DNA of 44,445 nucleotides, taken from contig NZ_VBVX01000013.1 of NCBI RefSeq assembly GCF_005981925.1, forward strand, positions 1 through 44,445. Direction: 5' to 3'. This document shows positions 23,507-32,915 of this stretch, piece by piece. This DNA is from Streptomyces albidochromogenes. GTDB taxonomy: Bacteria > Actinomycetota > Actinomycetes > Streptomycetales > Streptomycetaceae. The position numbers were made by a program, and so were the translations under genes. Below the pieces are notes generated by a model, which made no database searches, had not been told where the DNA came from, and saw only the letters and a program-made list of their open reading frames with translations. How positions within the stretch are numbered: the first letter of the stretch is position 1; each line of letters starts with the position of its first letter.

Positions 23507-26503
23507 ATGTCGGCGCCGGGGCGCAGGAGCAGTACCTTCAGCAGGCTGCTGCGGCACGGTTTCACCGATCCGTCCGCCGCCGAGCGGCTCCTCGACGCAC
23601 CCGAGCTGGCCGCCGTGCGGGGCGACCCGGTGCTCCTCGACGCGCTCGGCGCGACCGCCGACCCCGACCTGGCGCTCCTCGGTCTCGTACGGCTCGCGGA
23701 GGCCCAGGACCCGGCCGAACTGCGGGTCCTGCTCGACACCCTCGTCACCGCCAAGCCCATGCGGGACCGGCTGCTCGGCGTACTCGGCGCGTCGGAGGCG
23801 CTCGGCGACCACCTGGCGCGGCACCCGCGCGACTGGCACGCGCTGGTCACGTACGAGGCGGCGGACCTGCACCCCGGCGTCGCCGACTTCGAGCGGGGCC
23901 TCGCCGGCGCCACCGACCCAGTGGCGCTGCGGGTCGCCTACCGGCGCTGCCTGCTGTCGATCGCCGCGCGCGACGTGTGCGGCACGACCGGCGTCGCCCA
24001 GACCGCCGCCGAGCTGGCCGACCTGGCGACGGCGACCCTGCGGGCGGCGCTGGCCATCGCCCGCGCCGCCGCCCCCGAGGACGCGGCGATGTGCCGGCTC
24101 GCGGTCGTCGCGATGGGCAAGTGCGGCGGGCACGAGCTGAACTACGTCTCCGACGTGGACGTGATCTTCGTGGCGGAGGCGGCCGAGGGGCCGCGCGGCG
24201 CCGACGAGGACAAGGCCCTGCGCGCCGCGACCCGCCTCGCCTCGCACCTCATGCGCGTCTGCTCCGAGACGAACATCGAGGGCACGATCTGGCCGGTCGA
24301 CGCGAACCTGCGGCCCGAGGGCCGCAACGGGCCGCTGGTACGGACGCTCTCCAGCCACCTCGCGTACTACCAGCGGTGGGCCAAGACGTGGGAGTTCCAG
24401 GCCCTGCTCAAGGCGCGGGCGGTCGCCGGGGACCTGGCGCTGGGCGAGGCGTACGTCGAGGCGGTGTCACCCCTCGTGTGGCAGGCCGCCGAACGCGAGA
24501 ACTTCGTCCCCGACGTGCAGAAGATGCGCCGCCGCGTCGTCGACAACATCCCGGCCGCGCAGATCGACCGCGAGCTGAAGCTGGGGCCCGGCGGGCTGCG
24601 GGACGTCGAGTTCGCCGTACAGCTCCTCCAGCTCGTGCACGGGCGCAGCGACGCGACCCTGCACCAGGGCTCCACCCTGGGGGCGCTCGCGGCGCTCTCG
24701 GCCGGGGGGTACGTCGGGCGGGCGGACGCCGTGCAGCTCGACGAGGCGTACCGCTTCCTGCGCGCCATGGAGCACCGCATCCAGCTGTACCGGCTGCGGC
24801 GCACCCACCTCGTGCCGCAGGACGAGGCCGGTCTGCGGCGGCTCGGGCGCTCGCTCGGACTGCGCACGGAGCCGGTCGCCGAGCTCAACCGGGCCTGGCG
24901 GCGGCACGCGTCGGTGGTGCGCCGGCTGCACGAGAAGATCTTCTACCGGCCGCTCCTCGACGCCGTCGCGCAGCTCGCCCCCGGCGAGATCCGGCTCAGC
25001 CCCAAGGCGGCGGGGCAGCGCCTCGAAGCGCTGGGGTACGCCGACCCCGCCTCGGCGCTGCGGCACCTGGAGGCGCTGTCGTCCGGGGTGACGCGCAAGG
25101 CGGCGATCCAGCGGACGCTGCTGCCCGTGCTGCTGGGCTGGTTCGCGGACTCCGCCGACCCGGACGCCGGGCTGCTGGGGTTCCGGAAGGTGTCCGACGC
25201 GCTGGGCAAGACGCCGTGGTACCTGCGGCTGCTGCGGGACGAGGGCGCGGCGGCGGAGAACCTGGCGCGCGTCCTGTCGGCCGGGCGGCTCGCCCCCGAC
25301 CTGCTGCTGCGGGCCCCGGAGGCGGTGGCGCTGCTCGGCGACCCGGAGGGCCTGAAGCCGCGCGGCCGCGCGCACCTGGAGCAGGAGGTGCTGGCGGCGG
25401 TCGGGCGCGCGGACGGCGCGGAGGCGGCGGTGGTGGCGGCGCGCGGCGTGCGGCGGCGGGAGCTGTTCCGTACCGCCGCGGGCGACCTGGTCGGATCGTA
25501 CGGAACCGAGGAGAGCCCGGCCGAACAGGACCCGGGCGCCCTGGTCGACCGCGTCGGCAACGCCCTGACCGACCTGAACGCCGCCACGCTGGCCGGGGCG
25601 CTGCGGGCGGCGGTGCGGGCGCAGTGGGGGGAGCGGCTGCCGACGCGGTTCGCCGTGATCGGGATGGGGCGCTTCGGCGGACACGAGCTGGGGTACGGGT
25701 CCGACGCGGACGTCCTGTTCGTCCACGAGCCGCGGGAGGACGCCGACGAGCAGGAGGCGGCGCGGGCCGCGAACACGGTCGTCGCCGAGATGCGGCGGCT
25801 GCTCCAGCTGCCCACTTCCGACCCGCCCCTGCTGATCGACGCGGACCTGCGCCCGGAGGGCAAGAGCGGGCCGATGGTCCGTACGCTCGCCTCCTACGCG
25901 GCGTACTACCGCCGGTGGTCGCTGGTCTGGGAGAGCCAGGCGCTGCTGCGCGCCCATCCGATGGCGGGCGACGCGGACCTCGGCCGGCGGTTCGTCGAAC
26001 TGGTCGATCCGCTGCGGTATCCCGAGGGAGGGCTTGGCGAGGACGCGGTGCGCGAGATCCGGCGGCTCAAGGCGCGCATGGAGTCCGAGCGGCTGCCGCG
26101 CGGCGCGGACCCGACGCTGCACGCGAAGCTCGGCCGGGGCGGGCTCAGCGACGTCGAGTGGACGGTCCAGCTGACGCAGATGCGGCACGGCGCGCGGGTG
26201 CCGGGCCTGCGGACCACCCGGACCCGCGAGGCGCTGGCGGCGGCCCGGGAGGCCGGCCTCATCGCGGCGGACGACGCGGACGTGCTGGACGAGGCGTGGG
26301 TCCTGGCGACGCGGGTGCGCAACGCGGTGATGCTGGTGCGGGGCAGGCCCGGCGACACCTTCCCCTCGGACGGACGGGAGCTGGGCGCCGTCGCCCGGTA
26401 CCTCGGGTACGAGGCCGGTCACGTGGGGGACATGCTCGACGACTACCGGCGCACGACGCGGCGGGCGCGGGCCGTCGTCGACGAGCTGTTCTACGGGTCC
26501 TGA
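23507..26503 (+). CDS. glnE: Glutamine synthetase adenylyltransferase/deadenylyltransferase
   Basis: 998 residues, close to the usual actinobacterial length. Two nucleotidyltransferase domains each carry the DxD site: GKCGGHELNYVSDVD (Lys205, Asp216/218) in the N-terminal deadenylylating half and GMGRFGGHELGYGSDAD (Asp733/735) in the C-terminal adenylylating half. Each is followed by a helical bundle with WPVDANLRPEG or IDADLRPEG motifs. It switches glutamine synthetase activity by modifying a Tyr in response to nitrogen status. GGGAGG precedes the start. It is a single gene. Both catalytic pairs look intact. Confidence 0.97.
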   Translation: MSAPGRRSSTFSRLLRHGFTDPSAAERLLDAPELAAVRGDPVLLDALGATADPDLALLGLVRLAEAQDPAELRVLLDTLVTAKPMRDRLLGVLGASEALGDHLARHPRDWHALVTYEAADLHPGVADFERGLAGATDPVALRVAYRRCLLSIAARDVCGTTGVAQTAAELADLATATLRAALAIARAAAPEDAAMCRLAVVAMGKCGGHELNYVSDVDVIFVAEAAEGPRGADEDKALRAATRLASHLMRVCSETNIEGTIWPVDANLRPEGRNGPLVRTLSSHLAYYQRWAKTWEFQALLKARAVAGDLALGEAYVEAVSPLVWQAAERENFVPDVQKMRRRVVDNIPAAQIDRELKLGPGGLRDVEFAVQLLQLVHGRSDATLHQGSTLGALAALSAGGYVGRADAVQLDEAYRFLRAMEHRIQLYRLRRTHLVPQDEAGLRRLGRSLGLRTEPVAELNRAWRRHASVVRRLHEKIFYRPLLDAVAQLAPGEIRLSPKAAGQRLEALGYADPASALRHLEALSSGVTRKAAIQRTLLPVLLGWFADSADPDAGLLGFRKVSDALGKTPWYLRLLRDEGAAAENLARVLSAGRLAPDLLLRAPEAVALLGDPEGLKPRGRAHLEQEVLAAVGRADGAEAAVVAARGVRRRELFRTAAGDLVGSYGTEESPAEQDPGALVDRVGNALTDLNAATLAGALRAAVRAQWGERLPTRFAVIGMGRFGGHELGYGSDADVLFVHEPREDADEQEAARAANTVVAEMRRLLQLPTSDPPLLIDADLRPEGKSGPMVRTLASYAAYYRRWSLVWESQALLRAHPMAGDADLGRRFVELVDPLRYPEGGLGEDAVREIRRLKARMESERLPRGADPTLHAKLGRGGLSDVEWTVQLTQMRHGARVPGLRTTRTREALAAAREAGLIAADDADVLDEAWVLATRVRNAVMLVRGRPGDTFPSDGRELGAVARYLGYEAGHVGDMLDDYRRTTRRARAVVDELFYGS

Positions 26504-26563
26504 GGGCGCCGGGCCCGACAGGGCCGCTCCCGGCCGGCGGGGAGCCCCGGCCGGCCGGAAGGA

Positions 26564-26661
26564 TCAGAGCCGGCCGGCCCAGTACGAACGGATGCGGGCG
26601 TCCGGCGCGGCGGTCCACTTCGCCAGGTCCAGGTCGGCGTACGCGAACGTGGCCGGCGCCG
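26564..26661 (-). pseudogene. Possible 3' remnant of an unidentified gene
   Basis: Between glnE and the PAP2 gene, one minus-strand frame reads ATFAYADLDLAKWTAAPD and on to IRSYWAGRL before a stop at 26564. The composition (aromatic, hydrophilic, few Arg/Pro artefacts) looks like a genuine protein tail, yet to the left the frame runs into the PAP2 coding region, so no start fits. It might be the end of a gene cut by rearrangement, or chance. Confidence 0.25.
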
Positions 26662-27555
26662 CTACTGAGCGCGCAGCGGCCACGGCCGGCGGCCGGTCCG
26701 CGGGCGGGACGCGTCCTGGGCGACGACCTTCGGCAGGCGGTTCGGCAGCGCCCCGTACCAGGTGCAACTGAGGGCGTAGCCGAAGCCGAGGCAGATCAGG
26801 CCGCCGACCGCGTCCAGCCAGAAATGGTTGGCGGTGGCGACGATCACGACCAGGGTCACCGTCGGGTAGAGCAGCCCGAGGACCCTGGCCCAGGGCACCG
26901 AGGCCAGGGCGAAGATCGTCACGCCGCACCACAGGGACCAGCCGATGTGCATCGAGGGCATCGCGGCGTACTGGTTCGACATGTTCTTGAAGTTGCCGGA
27001 GGCCATCGACCCCCAGGTCTGGTGCACCAGGACCGTGTCGATGAAGCCGTGCCCGTTCATCAGGCGCGGGGGCGCCAGAGGATACAGGTAGTAACCGAGC
27101 AGGGCGATTCCCGTAGTCGCGAACAGCACCAGGCGGGTCGCGGCGTAACGGCCGGGGTGGCAGCGGAAGAGCCAGACCAGCACGCCGATCGTGACGACGA
27201 AGTGCAGCGTCGCGTAGTAGTAGTTCATCGACACGATCAGCCATGTCACCGAGTTGACGGCACGGTTGACGCTCTCCTCGAACGCGAGGCCCAGGCTCTG
27301 CTCGGCCTGCCAGATCCAGTCCGCGTTGCGCAGGGCGGCCGCCTTCTGCTCCGGCACGGCGTTGCGGATCAGCGAGTACGTCCAGTAACTCACCGCGATC
27401 AGCAGGATTTCGAACCAGATGCGCGGGTGACGCGGTGCGCGCAGCCTTCGCAGAGCAGCGGACCGGGCGGACGGCTTCCGCTGCTCCTCGTCCGGCATGG
27501 GTGAGGGGTCGGTGGCCGTCCGGCCTTCCAGAGTCTTCACGGTCGCGTCACCCAT
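26662..27555 (-). CDS. PAP2-superfamily membrane phosphatase (AUR1/inositol-phosphoceramide-synthase-like)
   Basis: 297 residues, about six hydrophobic segments after a hydrophilic head (1-45). The phosphatase core is split as in PAP2_3 proteins: LAPPRL...GHGF, then MPSMHIGWSLW (PSxH signature with catalytic His) and VATANHFWLDAVGG (second His and Asp). It probably hydrolyses or transfers phosphate from a lipid substrate at the membrane. The start ATG at 27555 has no clear Shine-Dalgarno; an internal ATG at 27498 is an alternative. It is convergent with glnE; its last codons abut the possible gene remnant. Confidence 0.88.
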   Translation of the reverse strand: MGDATVKTLEGRTATDPSPMPDEEQRKPSARSAALRRLRAPRHPRIWFEILLIAVSYWTYSLIRNAVPEQKAAALRNADWIWQAEQSLGLAFEESVNRAVNSVTWLIVSMNYYYATLHFVVTIGVLVWLFRCHPGRYAATRLVLFATTGIALLGYYLYPLAPPRLMNGHGFIDTVLVHQTWGSMASGNFKNMSNQYAAMPSMHIGWSLWCGVTIFALASVPWARVLGLLYPTVTLVVIVATANHFWLDAVGGLICLGFGYALSCTWYGALPNRLPKVVAQDASRPRTGRRPWPLRAQ

Positions 27556-27630
27556 GGGGAGAGAGTCTGCCAGATGAGCACCACCCTTCCGATCATCCTC
27601 CGGTCGGGTGACGCGTGCACGTGCTGAGCG

Positions 27631-28650
27631 CTAGGGACGAGGCCCCGATGCCGTCGAACCGCGTACCACCAGTTCGGGCATGAAGACGAACTCGCTCGGC
27701 GGGGCGGGGGTGCCGCCCACCTCTTCGAGGAGCGTGCGGACCGCCGCCTGCCCCATCGCCGTCACCGGTTGCCTGATGGTCGTCAGCGGAGGGTCGGTGA
27801 ACGCTATGAGCGGTGAGTCGTCGAAGCCCACCACCGAGACGTCGCGCGGTACGTCCAGCCCCAGGCGGCGGGCGGCGCGGATCGCTCCGAGCGCCATCAT
27901 GTCGCTGGCGCACACGATCGCCGTGCAGCCCCGCTCGATCAGGGCGGAGGCGGCGGCCTGGCCGCCCTCCAGCGAGTAGAGCGAGTGCTGGATCAGCTCC
28001 TCGGCCTGCTCGGGACCCAGACCGAGCCGCTCCTGCATGGCGGAGCGGAAGCCCTCGATCTTGCGGAGTACGGGAACGAACCGCTTCGGGCCGACGGCCA
28101 GACCGATCCCGGTGTGGCCCAGGGACGCCAGGTGCGTCACGGCCAGCCGCATCGCGGCCCGGTCGTCGGGGGAGATGAAGGGCGCCTGGACCTTCGGCGA
28201 GAAGCCGTTGACCAGGACGAAGGGGACACCCTGGGCGCGCAGCTGCTCGTAGCGCTGCATGTCGGCGGTGGTGTCGGCGTGGAGTCCGGAGACGAAGATG
28301 ATGCCGGAGACCCCCCGGTCGACGAGCATCTCGGTGAGCTCGTCCTCGGTGGAGCCGCCGGGGGTCTGGGTGGCCAGCACCGGGGTGTAGCCCTGGCGGG
28401 TCAGGCCCTGGCCGATGACCTGGGCGAGCGCCGGGAAGATCGGGTTCTCCAGCTCGGGGGTTATGAGGCCGACCAGGCCCGCGCTGCGCCGGCGCAGACG
28501 TACGGGGCGCTCGTATCCGAGGACGTCGAGCGCGGCGAGTACGGATTCGCGGGTGGCCGCGGCAACCCCCGGCTTGCCGTTGAGCACGCGGCTGACCGTC
28601 GCTTCACTGACCCCCGCCTGGGCTGCGATGTCGGCAAGCCGTGCGGTCAT
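27631..28650 (-). CDS. malR: LacI-family maltose regulator (MalR-like), copy 1
   Basis: 339 residues from ATG 28650 (MTARLADIAAQAGVSEATVS); an ATG at 28674, one base after the glucosidase stop, would add eight residues. The HTH and hinge (1-55) are canonical: ADIAAQAGVSEATVSRVLNG. The ligand core has IVCASDMMALGAIRAARRLG and VVGFDDSPL. It matches Streptomyces MalR, a repressor of maltose and amylase genes released by maltodextrins. It follows the alpha-glucosidase gene and is probably cotranscribed with it. A second LacI copy lies 7 kb away with an almost identical recognition helix. Confidence 0.9.
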   Translation of the reverse strand: MTARLADIAAQAGVSEATVSRVLNGKPGVAAATRESVLAALDVLGYERPVRLRRRSAGLVGLITPELENPIFPALAQVIGQGLTRQGYTPVLATQTPGGSTEDELTEMLVDRGVSGIIFVSGLHADTTADMQRYEQLRAQGVPFVLVNGFSPKVQAPFISPDDRAAMRLAVTHLASLGHTGIGLAVGPKRFVPVLRKIEGFRSAMQERLGLGPEQAEELIQHSLYSLEGGQAAASALIERGCTAIVCASDMMALGAIRAARRLGLDVPRDVSVVGFDDSPLIAFTDPPLTTIRQPVTAMGQAAVRTLLEEVGGTPAPPSEFVFMPELVVRGSTASGPRP

Positions 28651-28675
28651 GGGAGTGGACTGTACCGGGCGCATG

Positions 28676-30301
28676 TCAGATTGCCCACCAAGCGCACGAA
28701 TCGGCCGGGAGAGTGACGGTGGCGCCGTCCTCGGCGGGCGCCTCGGAGGCGAGCAGCAGGCGGCCGGGGGTGGGCAGTTCGGCCGGCCGGGGCGTGGTGT
28801 TGAGGGTGCAGACGAAGCCGGGGCGGCTGAACATGAGCAGCCCGTCCGGATAGCCGCCGGGGGGCTGTTCCCAGGTCATCGGACCGTCGCCCAGGCCCGG
28901 CAGGTCGCGGCGCAGGGCGAGCGCCGAGCGGTAGAGCTCCAGGGTGGAGTGCGGGTCGCCGGTCTGGGCCTCCACCGTGAGCGACTTCCAGGCGTCGGGC
29001 TGCGGCAGCCAGGACGGGTCCGCGCCGTCGGGCGAGAAGCCGTACGGCGCCGCGTCGCCCGACCACGGCATCGGCACCCGCGCCCCGTCGCGCAGGCCGT
29101 CCTGGCCGTCGGTGCGGAAGAAGGACGGGTCCTGGCGGACCTCGTCGGGCAGGTCGGTGACCTCCGGCAGGCCCAGCTCCTCGCCCTGGTACAGGTACGC
29201 CGAACCGGGCAGCGCCAGCATCAGCAGCGCCGCGGCCCGGGCCCGGCGCAGCCCCAGGGTCTCGTCGCCGCCGCCGTAACGGGTGAGGTGGCGGACCACG
29301 TCGTGGTTGGACAGCACCCAGGTGGTGGGGGCGCCCACGAGGGCGGTCGCGGCGAGCGACGTCTCGATCACGGCGCGCATCGCCTGCGCGTCCCAGGGAC
29401 AGTTCAGGAACTGGAAGTTGAACGCCTGGTGCAGCTCGTCGGGGCGCACGTACAGGGCCAGGCGCTCCGGGGAGGGGGCCCACGCCTCGGCGACGCCGAT
29501 GCGCTCGCCGTCGTACGAGTCGAGCAGCCTGCGCCAGGAGCGGTGGATGTCGTGGACGCCGTCCTGGTCGAAGAAGGGCAGGACCTGGGAGCCGATCATC
29601 TTGGCCTGCTCCCGGGCGCCGATGTCGGGCAGGCCCTCCGCCTTGACCATGCCGTGGGCGACGTCGACGCGGAAGCCGTCCACGCCCAGGCCCAGCCAGA
29701 AGCGCAGGACCGACTCGAACTCCTCGTGGACCTCGGGGCTGTGCCAGTTCAGGTCCGGCTGCTGGGGCGCGAAGAGGTGCAGGTACCAGTCGCCGTCGGG
29801 GGTGCGGGTCCAGGCGGGCCCGCCGAAGACCGACTCCCAGTCGTTCGGCGGCCGTTCCCCGGCCGCGCCCCGGCCGGGGTGGAAGTGGTAGCGCTCGCGG
29901 GCCGGGCCGCCCTGCTGGTCGGCCAGGGCGGCCCGGAACCAGGCGTGCTGGTCGGAGGTGTGGTTCGGGACGATGTCGACGATCACCCGCAGACCGAGGT
30001 CGTGGGCGGCGTTGATCAGTTCGGCGGCGTCGTCGAGGGTGCCGAAGAGCGGGTCGACGCTCCGGTAGTCCGCCACGTCGTAGCCGCCGTCGGCCTGCGG
30101 CGAGGCGTAGAAGGGGGTCAGCCAGACCGCGTCGGCGCCCAGGGCCGCCACGTGCGGGAGGCGCTCGCGGATGCCGCGCAGGTCGCCGATGCCGTCGCCG
30201 TCGCTGTCGGCGAAGGAGCGCACGTACACCTGGTAGATGACGGCGTCGCGCCACCAGCCGCGCTCCGGGGCCGGCCGGGTGGGTGCGAGCTCCTGCGTCA
30301 T
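28676..30301 (-). CDS. Cytoplasmic GH13 alpha-glucosidase, copy 1
   Basis: 541 residues, no signal peptide. The GH13 catalytic set is complete: nucleophile Asp213 (DGFRVDVAHG), acid/base Glu272 (GVAEAWAPS) and the third acid Asp334 (LSNHDVVRH). QVYVRSFADSDGDGIGDL and the calcium-type motif DGDGIGD are at the front. Relatives (oligo-1,6-glucosidase/alpha-glucosidase, GH13_30-like) hydrolyse short maltooligosaccharides. The start ATG at 30301 follows AGAGGG. It is divergent from malE across a 309-bp region with repeat operators, and its stop sits one base before a possible malR start. It is a clear paralogue of the glucosidase downstream of malG. Confidence 0.94.
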   Translation of the reverse strand: MTQELAPTRPAPERGWWRDAVIYQVYVRSFADSDGDGIGDLRGIRERLPHVAALGADAVWLTPFYASPQADGGYDVADYRSVDPLFGTLDDAAELINAAHDLGLRVIVDIVPNHTSDQHAWFRAALADQQGGPARERYHFHPGRGAAGERPPNDWESVFGGPAWTRTPDGDWYLHLFAPQQPDLNWHSPEVHEEFESVLRFWLGLGVDGFRVDVAHGMVKAEGLPDIGAREQAKMIGSQVLPFFDQDGVHDIHRSWRRLLDSYDGERIGVAEAWAPSPERLALYVRPDELHQAFNFQFLNCPWDAQAMRAVIETSLAATALVGAPTTWVLSNHDVVRHLTRYGGGDETLGLRRARAAALLMLALPGSAYLYQGEELGLPEVTDLPDEVRQDPSFFRTDGQDGLRDGARVPMPWSGDAAPYGFSPDGADPSWLPQPDAWKSLTVEAQTGDPHSTLELYRSALALRRDLPGLGDGPMTWEQPPGGYPDGLLMFSRPGFVCTLNTTPRPAELPTPGRLLLASEAPAEDGATVTLPADSCAWWAI

Positions 30302-30384
30302 GAAAGGTCCCTCTCGTGCGGGGCGGGCCTGGCCGTGGTCGGTCACTACGAGATCAACGCGGACGCACCTTGAAAGTAACAGGG

Positions 30385-30412
30385 CTGCAAGTCCTTGCGG
30401 TAGTGGTTGCAG
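30385..30412. promoter_or_regulatory. MalR-type operator cluster, glucosidase side
   Basis: CTGCAAG (30385-30391), CTTGCGG (30394-30400) and GTTGCAG (30406-30412). The first two form an everted pair two bases apart; the third is a near copy of CTTGCAG. It lies 84-111 bp before the alpha-glucosidase start and overlaps its likely promoter. Assigned to MalR from the known CTTGC motif of Streptomyces amylase and malE promoters. Confidence 0.6.
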
Positions 30413-30505
30413 GGTCGGCGGCAGCCCCGATAACCCGGGCGCACACCCGCTGACAAGGGGTTCGACGGCAACCGTGAGGACACGCCGATGTAACGATCGG
30501 CTGCT

Positions 30506-30526
30506 CTTGCGGAAAATCTTCGCAAG
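30506..30526. promoter_or_regulatory. MalR-type operator, malE side
   Basis: CTTGCGGAAAATCTTCGCAAG: inverted CTTGCG/CGCAAG arms, symmetric around an AAAATCT-type centre, about 84 bp before the malE start, just upstream of the candidate promoter. Confidence 0.65.
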
Positions 30527-30610
30527 CTCTTTCGGACTTCTTTCATCCTTGTTACGTTCCTCGACGACCCGGCGCCGCGACGGAGCGGTTCGGCAGTTGA
30601 AGGAGTTCAG

Positions 30611-31885
30611 ATGCGACGTGGCATAACGGCCACCGCCCTGGTCGCGACCCTGGCGCTCGCGGCGACCGCATGCGGCGGAGACAGCGGTGAGACCGGTGAC
30701 AAGAAGGCTTCGGACAAGCTGTCCGGCACCGTCACCTGGTGGGACACCTCCACCGTCGGCAGCGAGGACAAGGTCTTCAAGAAGCTGGCGGAAGGCTTCG
30801 AGAAGAAGCACCCGGGCGTCGACGTCAAGTACGTCAACGTTCCGTTCGGTGAGGCGCAGAACAAGTTCAAGAACGCCGCCCAGTCCGGCTCCGGCGCCCC
30901 CGACGTGATCCGCTCCGAGGTCGCCTGGACCCCCGAGTTCGCGGACCTCGGCTACCTCGCCCCGCTGGACGGCACCGCCGCCCTCAAGAACGACAAGGAC
31001 TTCCTGGCGCAGGCCGCGGCCAGTACGAAGTACCAGGGCAAGACCTACGCGGTGCCGCAGGTCATCGACTCCATGGGTCTCTTCTACAACGAGAAGATCT
31101 TCAAGGACGCCGGCGTCGAGGTCCCCAGGACCATCGCCGAGCTGAAGACCGTCTCGAAGAAGATCAAGGACAAGACCGGCAAGACCGGCCTCTACCTGCG
31201 CGGCGACGACGCGTACTGGTTCCTCTCCTTCCTGTACGGCGAGGGCGGCGACCTGGTCGACGCCAAGAGCAAGAGCGTCACGGTCGACCAGGAGCCCGGC
31301 GTCAAGGCGCTGAAGGTCGTCAAGGACCTGGTCGACTCCGGCGCCGCCAAGACGGACGCCACCGACGGCTGGGAGAACATGCAGTCGGCGTTCAAGGACG
31401 GCAAGGTCGCCATGATGATCAACGGCCCGTGGGCCGTCGCCGACACCTTCGCCGGCAAGGAGTTCAAGGACAAGGCCAACCTGGGCATCACCACCGTCCC
31501 GGCCGGCAGCAAGAGCCAGGGCGCCCCGCAGGGCGGCCACAACCTCGCCGTCTACGCGGGCTCCAAGAACCTGGACGCCTCGTACGCCTTCAGCGAGTAC
31601 ATGACCTCCGCCGAGAGCCAGGCGCTGGTCGCCAAGGAGCTGAGCCTGCTCCCCACCCGTACCTCGGTCTACTCCCAGCCGGGCGTCTCGGACAACCAGA
31701 TCGTCGGCTTCTTCAAGCCGGTCGTCGACAAGGCCGTCGAGCGCCCCTGGATCCCGGAGACCGGCAGCCTCTTCGCGCCGCTGGTGACCGAGTACACCAA
31801 GGTGCTCACCGGCCAGACCGCCCCGGAGAAGGGCGCCAAGGCCACCGGCGACCAGTACCGCAAGCTCCTCAAGGGCTGGAAGTAA
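30611..31885 (+). CDS. malE: Maltose/maltodextrin ABC transporter substrate-binding lipoprotein
   Basis: 424 residues. A lipoprotein signal ends in LAATAC with the lipid-anchored Cys21, and the mature protein starts CGGDSGE. The extracellular solute-binding family 1 pattern is present: TVTWWDTSTVGSEDKVFKKLAEGF, APDVIRSEVAWTPEFADLG and VAMMINGPWAVA. Its neighbours and the amylases suggest maltooligosaccharide binding. AAGGAG is placed eight bases before the start. It leads a malEFG-aglA-LacI operon; malF follows 19 bp after. No ATPase gene is present, so the shared MsiK ATPase typical of Streptomyces probably drives it. Confidence 0.95.
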   Translation: MRRGITATALVATLALAATACGGDSGETGDKKASDKLSGTVTWWDTSTVGSEDKVFKKLAEGFEKKHPGVDVKYVNVPFGEAQNKFKNAAQSGSGAPDVIRSEVAWTPEFADLGYLAPLDGTAALKNDKDFLAQAAASTKYQGKTYAVPQVIDSMGLFYNEKIFKDAGVEVPRTIAELKTVSKKIKDKTGKTGLYLRGDDAYWFLSFLYGEGGDLVDAKSKSVTVDQEPGVKALKVVKDLVDSGAAKTDATDGWENMQSAFKDGKVAMMINGPWAVADTFAGKEFKDKANLGITTVPAGSKSQGAPQGGHNLAVYAGSKNLDASYAFSEYMTSAESQALVAKELSLLPTRTSVYSQPGVSDNQIVGFFKPVVDKAVERPWIPETGSLFAPLVTEYTKVLTGQTAPEKGAKATGDQYRKLLKGWK

Positions 31886-31904
31886 CAGGAAGGCAGGCCG
31901 ACTG

Positions 31905-32915
31905 ATGGCTGTCCACACCAGCCAGTCGGTGGCGAAGGCCGCGGGCGACGACGTCGCCCGCGGCCCCAGCCGCGGTGCTGGTACAACGCCGGGCCCGTTC
32001 CGGCGCGCGCTCTCGACCCACTGGTACGCCTGGACGATGGTCGCCCCGGTGGTCGTCGTGATCGGCGTGATCATCGGGTATCCGCTGGTCCGCGGCATCT
32101 ACCTGTCGATGACCGACGCCAACGAGCGCAACGTCGAGCGCAGCATCGGCGTCAACAACATGCCCGCGACGTACGAATTCGTGGGTCTGGACAACTACGC
32201 CGACGCGCTCACCGGCGACCAGTTCCTCGGCACCCTCGGCTGGACCCTGGTGTGGACGGTCTCCTGCGTCAGCGTCACGTTCCTGCTCGGCCTCGGCCTC
32301 GCGAACATCCTCAACCGCAGGATCGCGGGCCGCTCGGTCTACCGCATGATGCTGATCCTGCCGTGGGCCATTCCCGGCTTCGTCTCCGTCTTCGCCTGGC
32401 GCTTCCTCTACAACGAGGACCGCGGCTTCCTGAACCGGCTCCTGGCCGGCGGCGGCATCGACGCGGTGCCGTGGCTCAACGACCCGACGATGGCGAAGAT
32501 CTCGGTCATCGCCGTCAACGTCTGGCTCGGCGTGCCGTTCATGATGGTCGCCCTCCTCGGCGGCCTCCAGTCCATCGACAGCGCCCAGTACGAGGCCGCC
32601 GAGATGGACGGCGCCGGCGCCTGGCAGCGCTTCCGGCACATCACACTGCCCGGACTGCGGCCCGTCAGCGCCACCGTGATCCTGCTGAGCACGATCTGGA
32701 CCTTCAACATGTTCCCGGTGATCTTCCTGCTCACCCGCGGCGGACCCGGCGAAGCCACCCAGATCCTGGTCACCCAGGCGTTCAAGTTCTCCTTCGAGAT
32801 CAGCCCCCGCGACTTCGCGCAGTCCTCCACCTGGGGCGTACTGATCCTGATCCTCCTGATGCTCTTCGCCGCGGTCTACCGGCGAGTGCTCCGCAAGCAG
32901 GGAGATGTCTGGTGA
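31905..32915 (+). CDS. malF: Maltose/maltodextrin ABC transporter permease MalF
   Basis: 336 residues. The cytoplasmic head (1-40) is unusual only in its Ala/Gly content, followed by six to seven hydrophobic segments. The inner loop that docks to the ATPase is present as EAAEMDGAGAWQRFRHITLPGLRP. It lacks the large periplasmic domain of enteric MalF, as do other Gram-positive homologues. It overlaps malG by 4 bp (GTGA) and is coupled to it. Together with MalG it forms the channel for maltodextrin delivered by MalE. Confidence 0.95.
   Translation: MAVHTSQSVAKAAGDDVARGPSRGAGTTPGPFRRALSTHWYAWTMVAPVVVVIGVIIGYPLVRGIYLSMTDANERNVERSIGVNNMPATYEFVGLDNYADALTGDQFLGTLGWTLVWTVSCVSVTFLLGLGLANILNRRIAGRSVYRMMLILPWAIPGFVSVFAWRFLYNEDRGFLNRLLAGGGIDAVPWLNDPTMAKISVIAVNVWLGVPFMMVALLGGLQSIDSAQYEAAEMDGAGAWQRFRHITLPGLRPVSATVILLSTIWTFNMFPVIFLLTRGGPGEATQILVTQAFKFSFEISPRDFAQSSTWGVLILILLMLFAAVYRRVLRKQGDVW

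Larger units (their letters stand above)
30302..30610. promoter_or_regulatory. Divergent control region, alpha-glucosidase 1 / malE
   Basis: 309 bp with no gene. It holds two clusters of CTTGC-type repeats (separate entries), each on the side of one gene. For malE, TTTCGG (30530-30535) and TACGTT (30553-30558), 17 bp apart, form a weak promoter candidate just after the malE-side operator. AAGGAG (30600-30605) is the malE ribosome site. Minus-strand TACTTT near 30375 may be the -10 of the glucosidase promoter. Confidence 0.6.

Noticed and set aside
23290..27504. Plus-strand open frame of about 1400 codons across glnE
   Set aside because: Arg/Ala/Pro/Gly-rich, no motif, overlaps glnE with both DxD sites in another frame; a high-GC artefact.
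30302..32098. N-terminal extension of alpha-glucosidase 1 over malE
   Set aside because: The family start at 30301 has a ribosome site; the extension is antisense to malE and lacks any domain.
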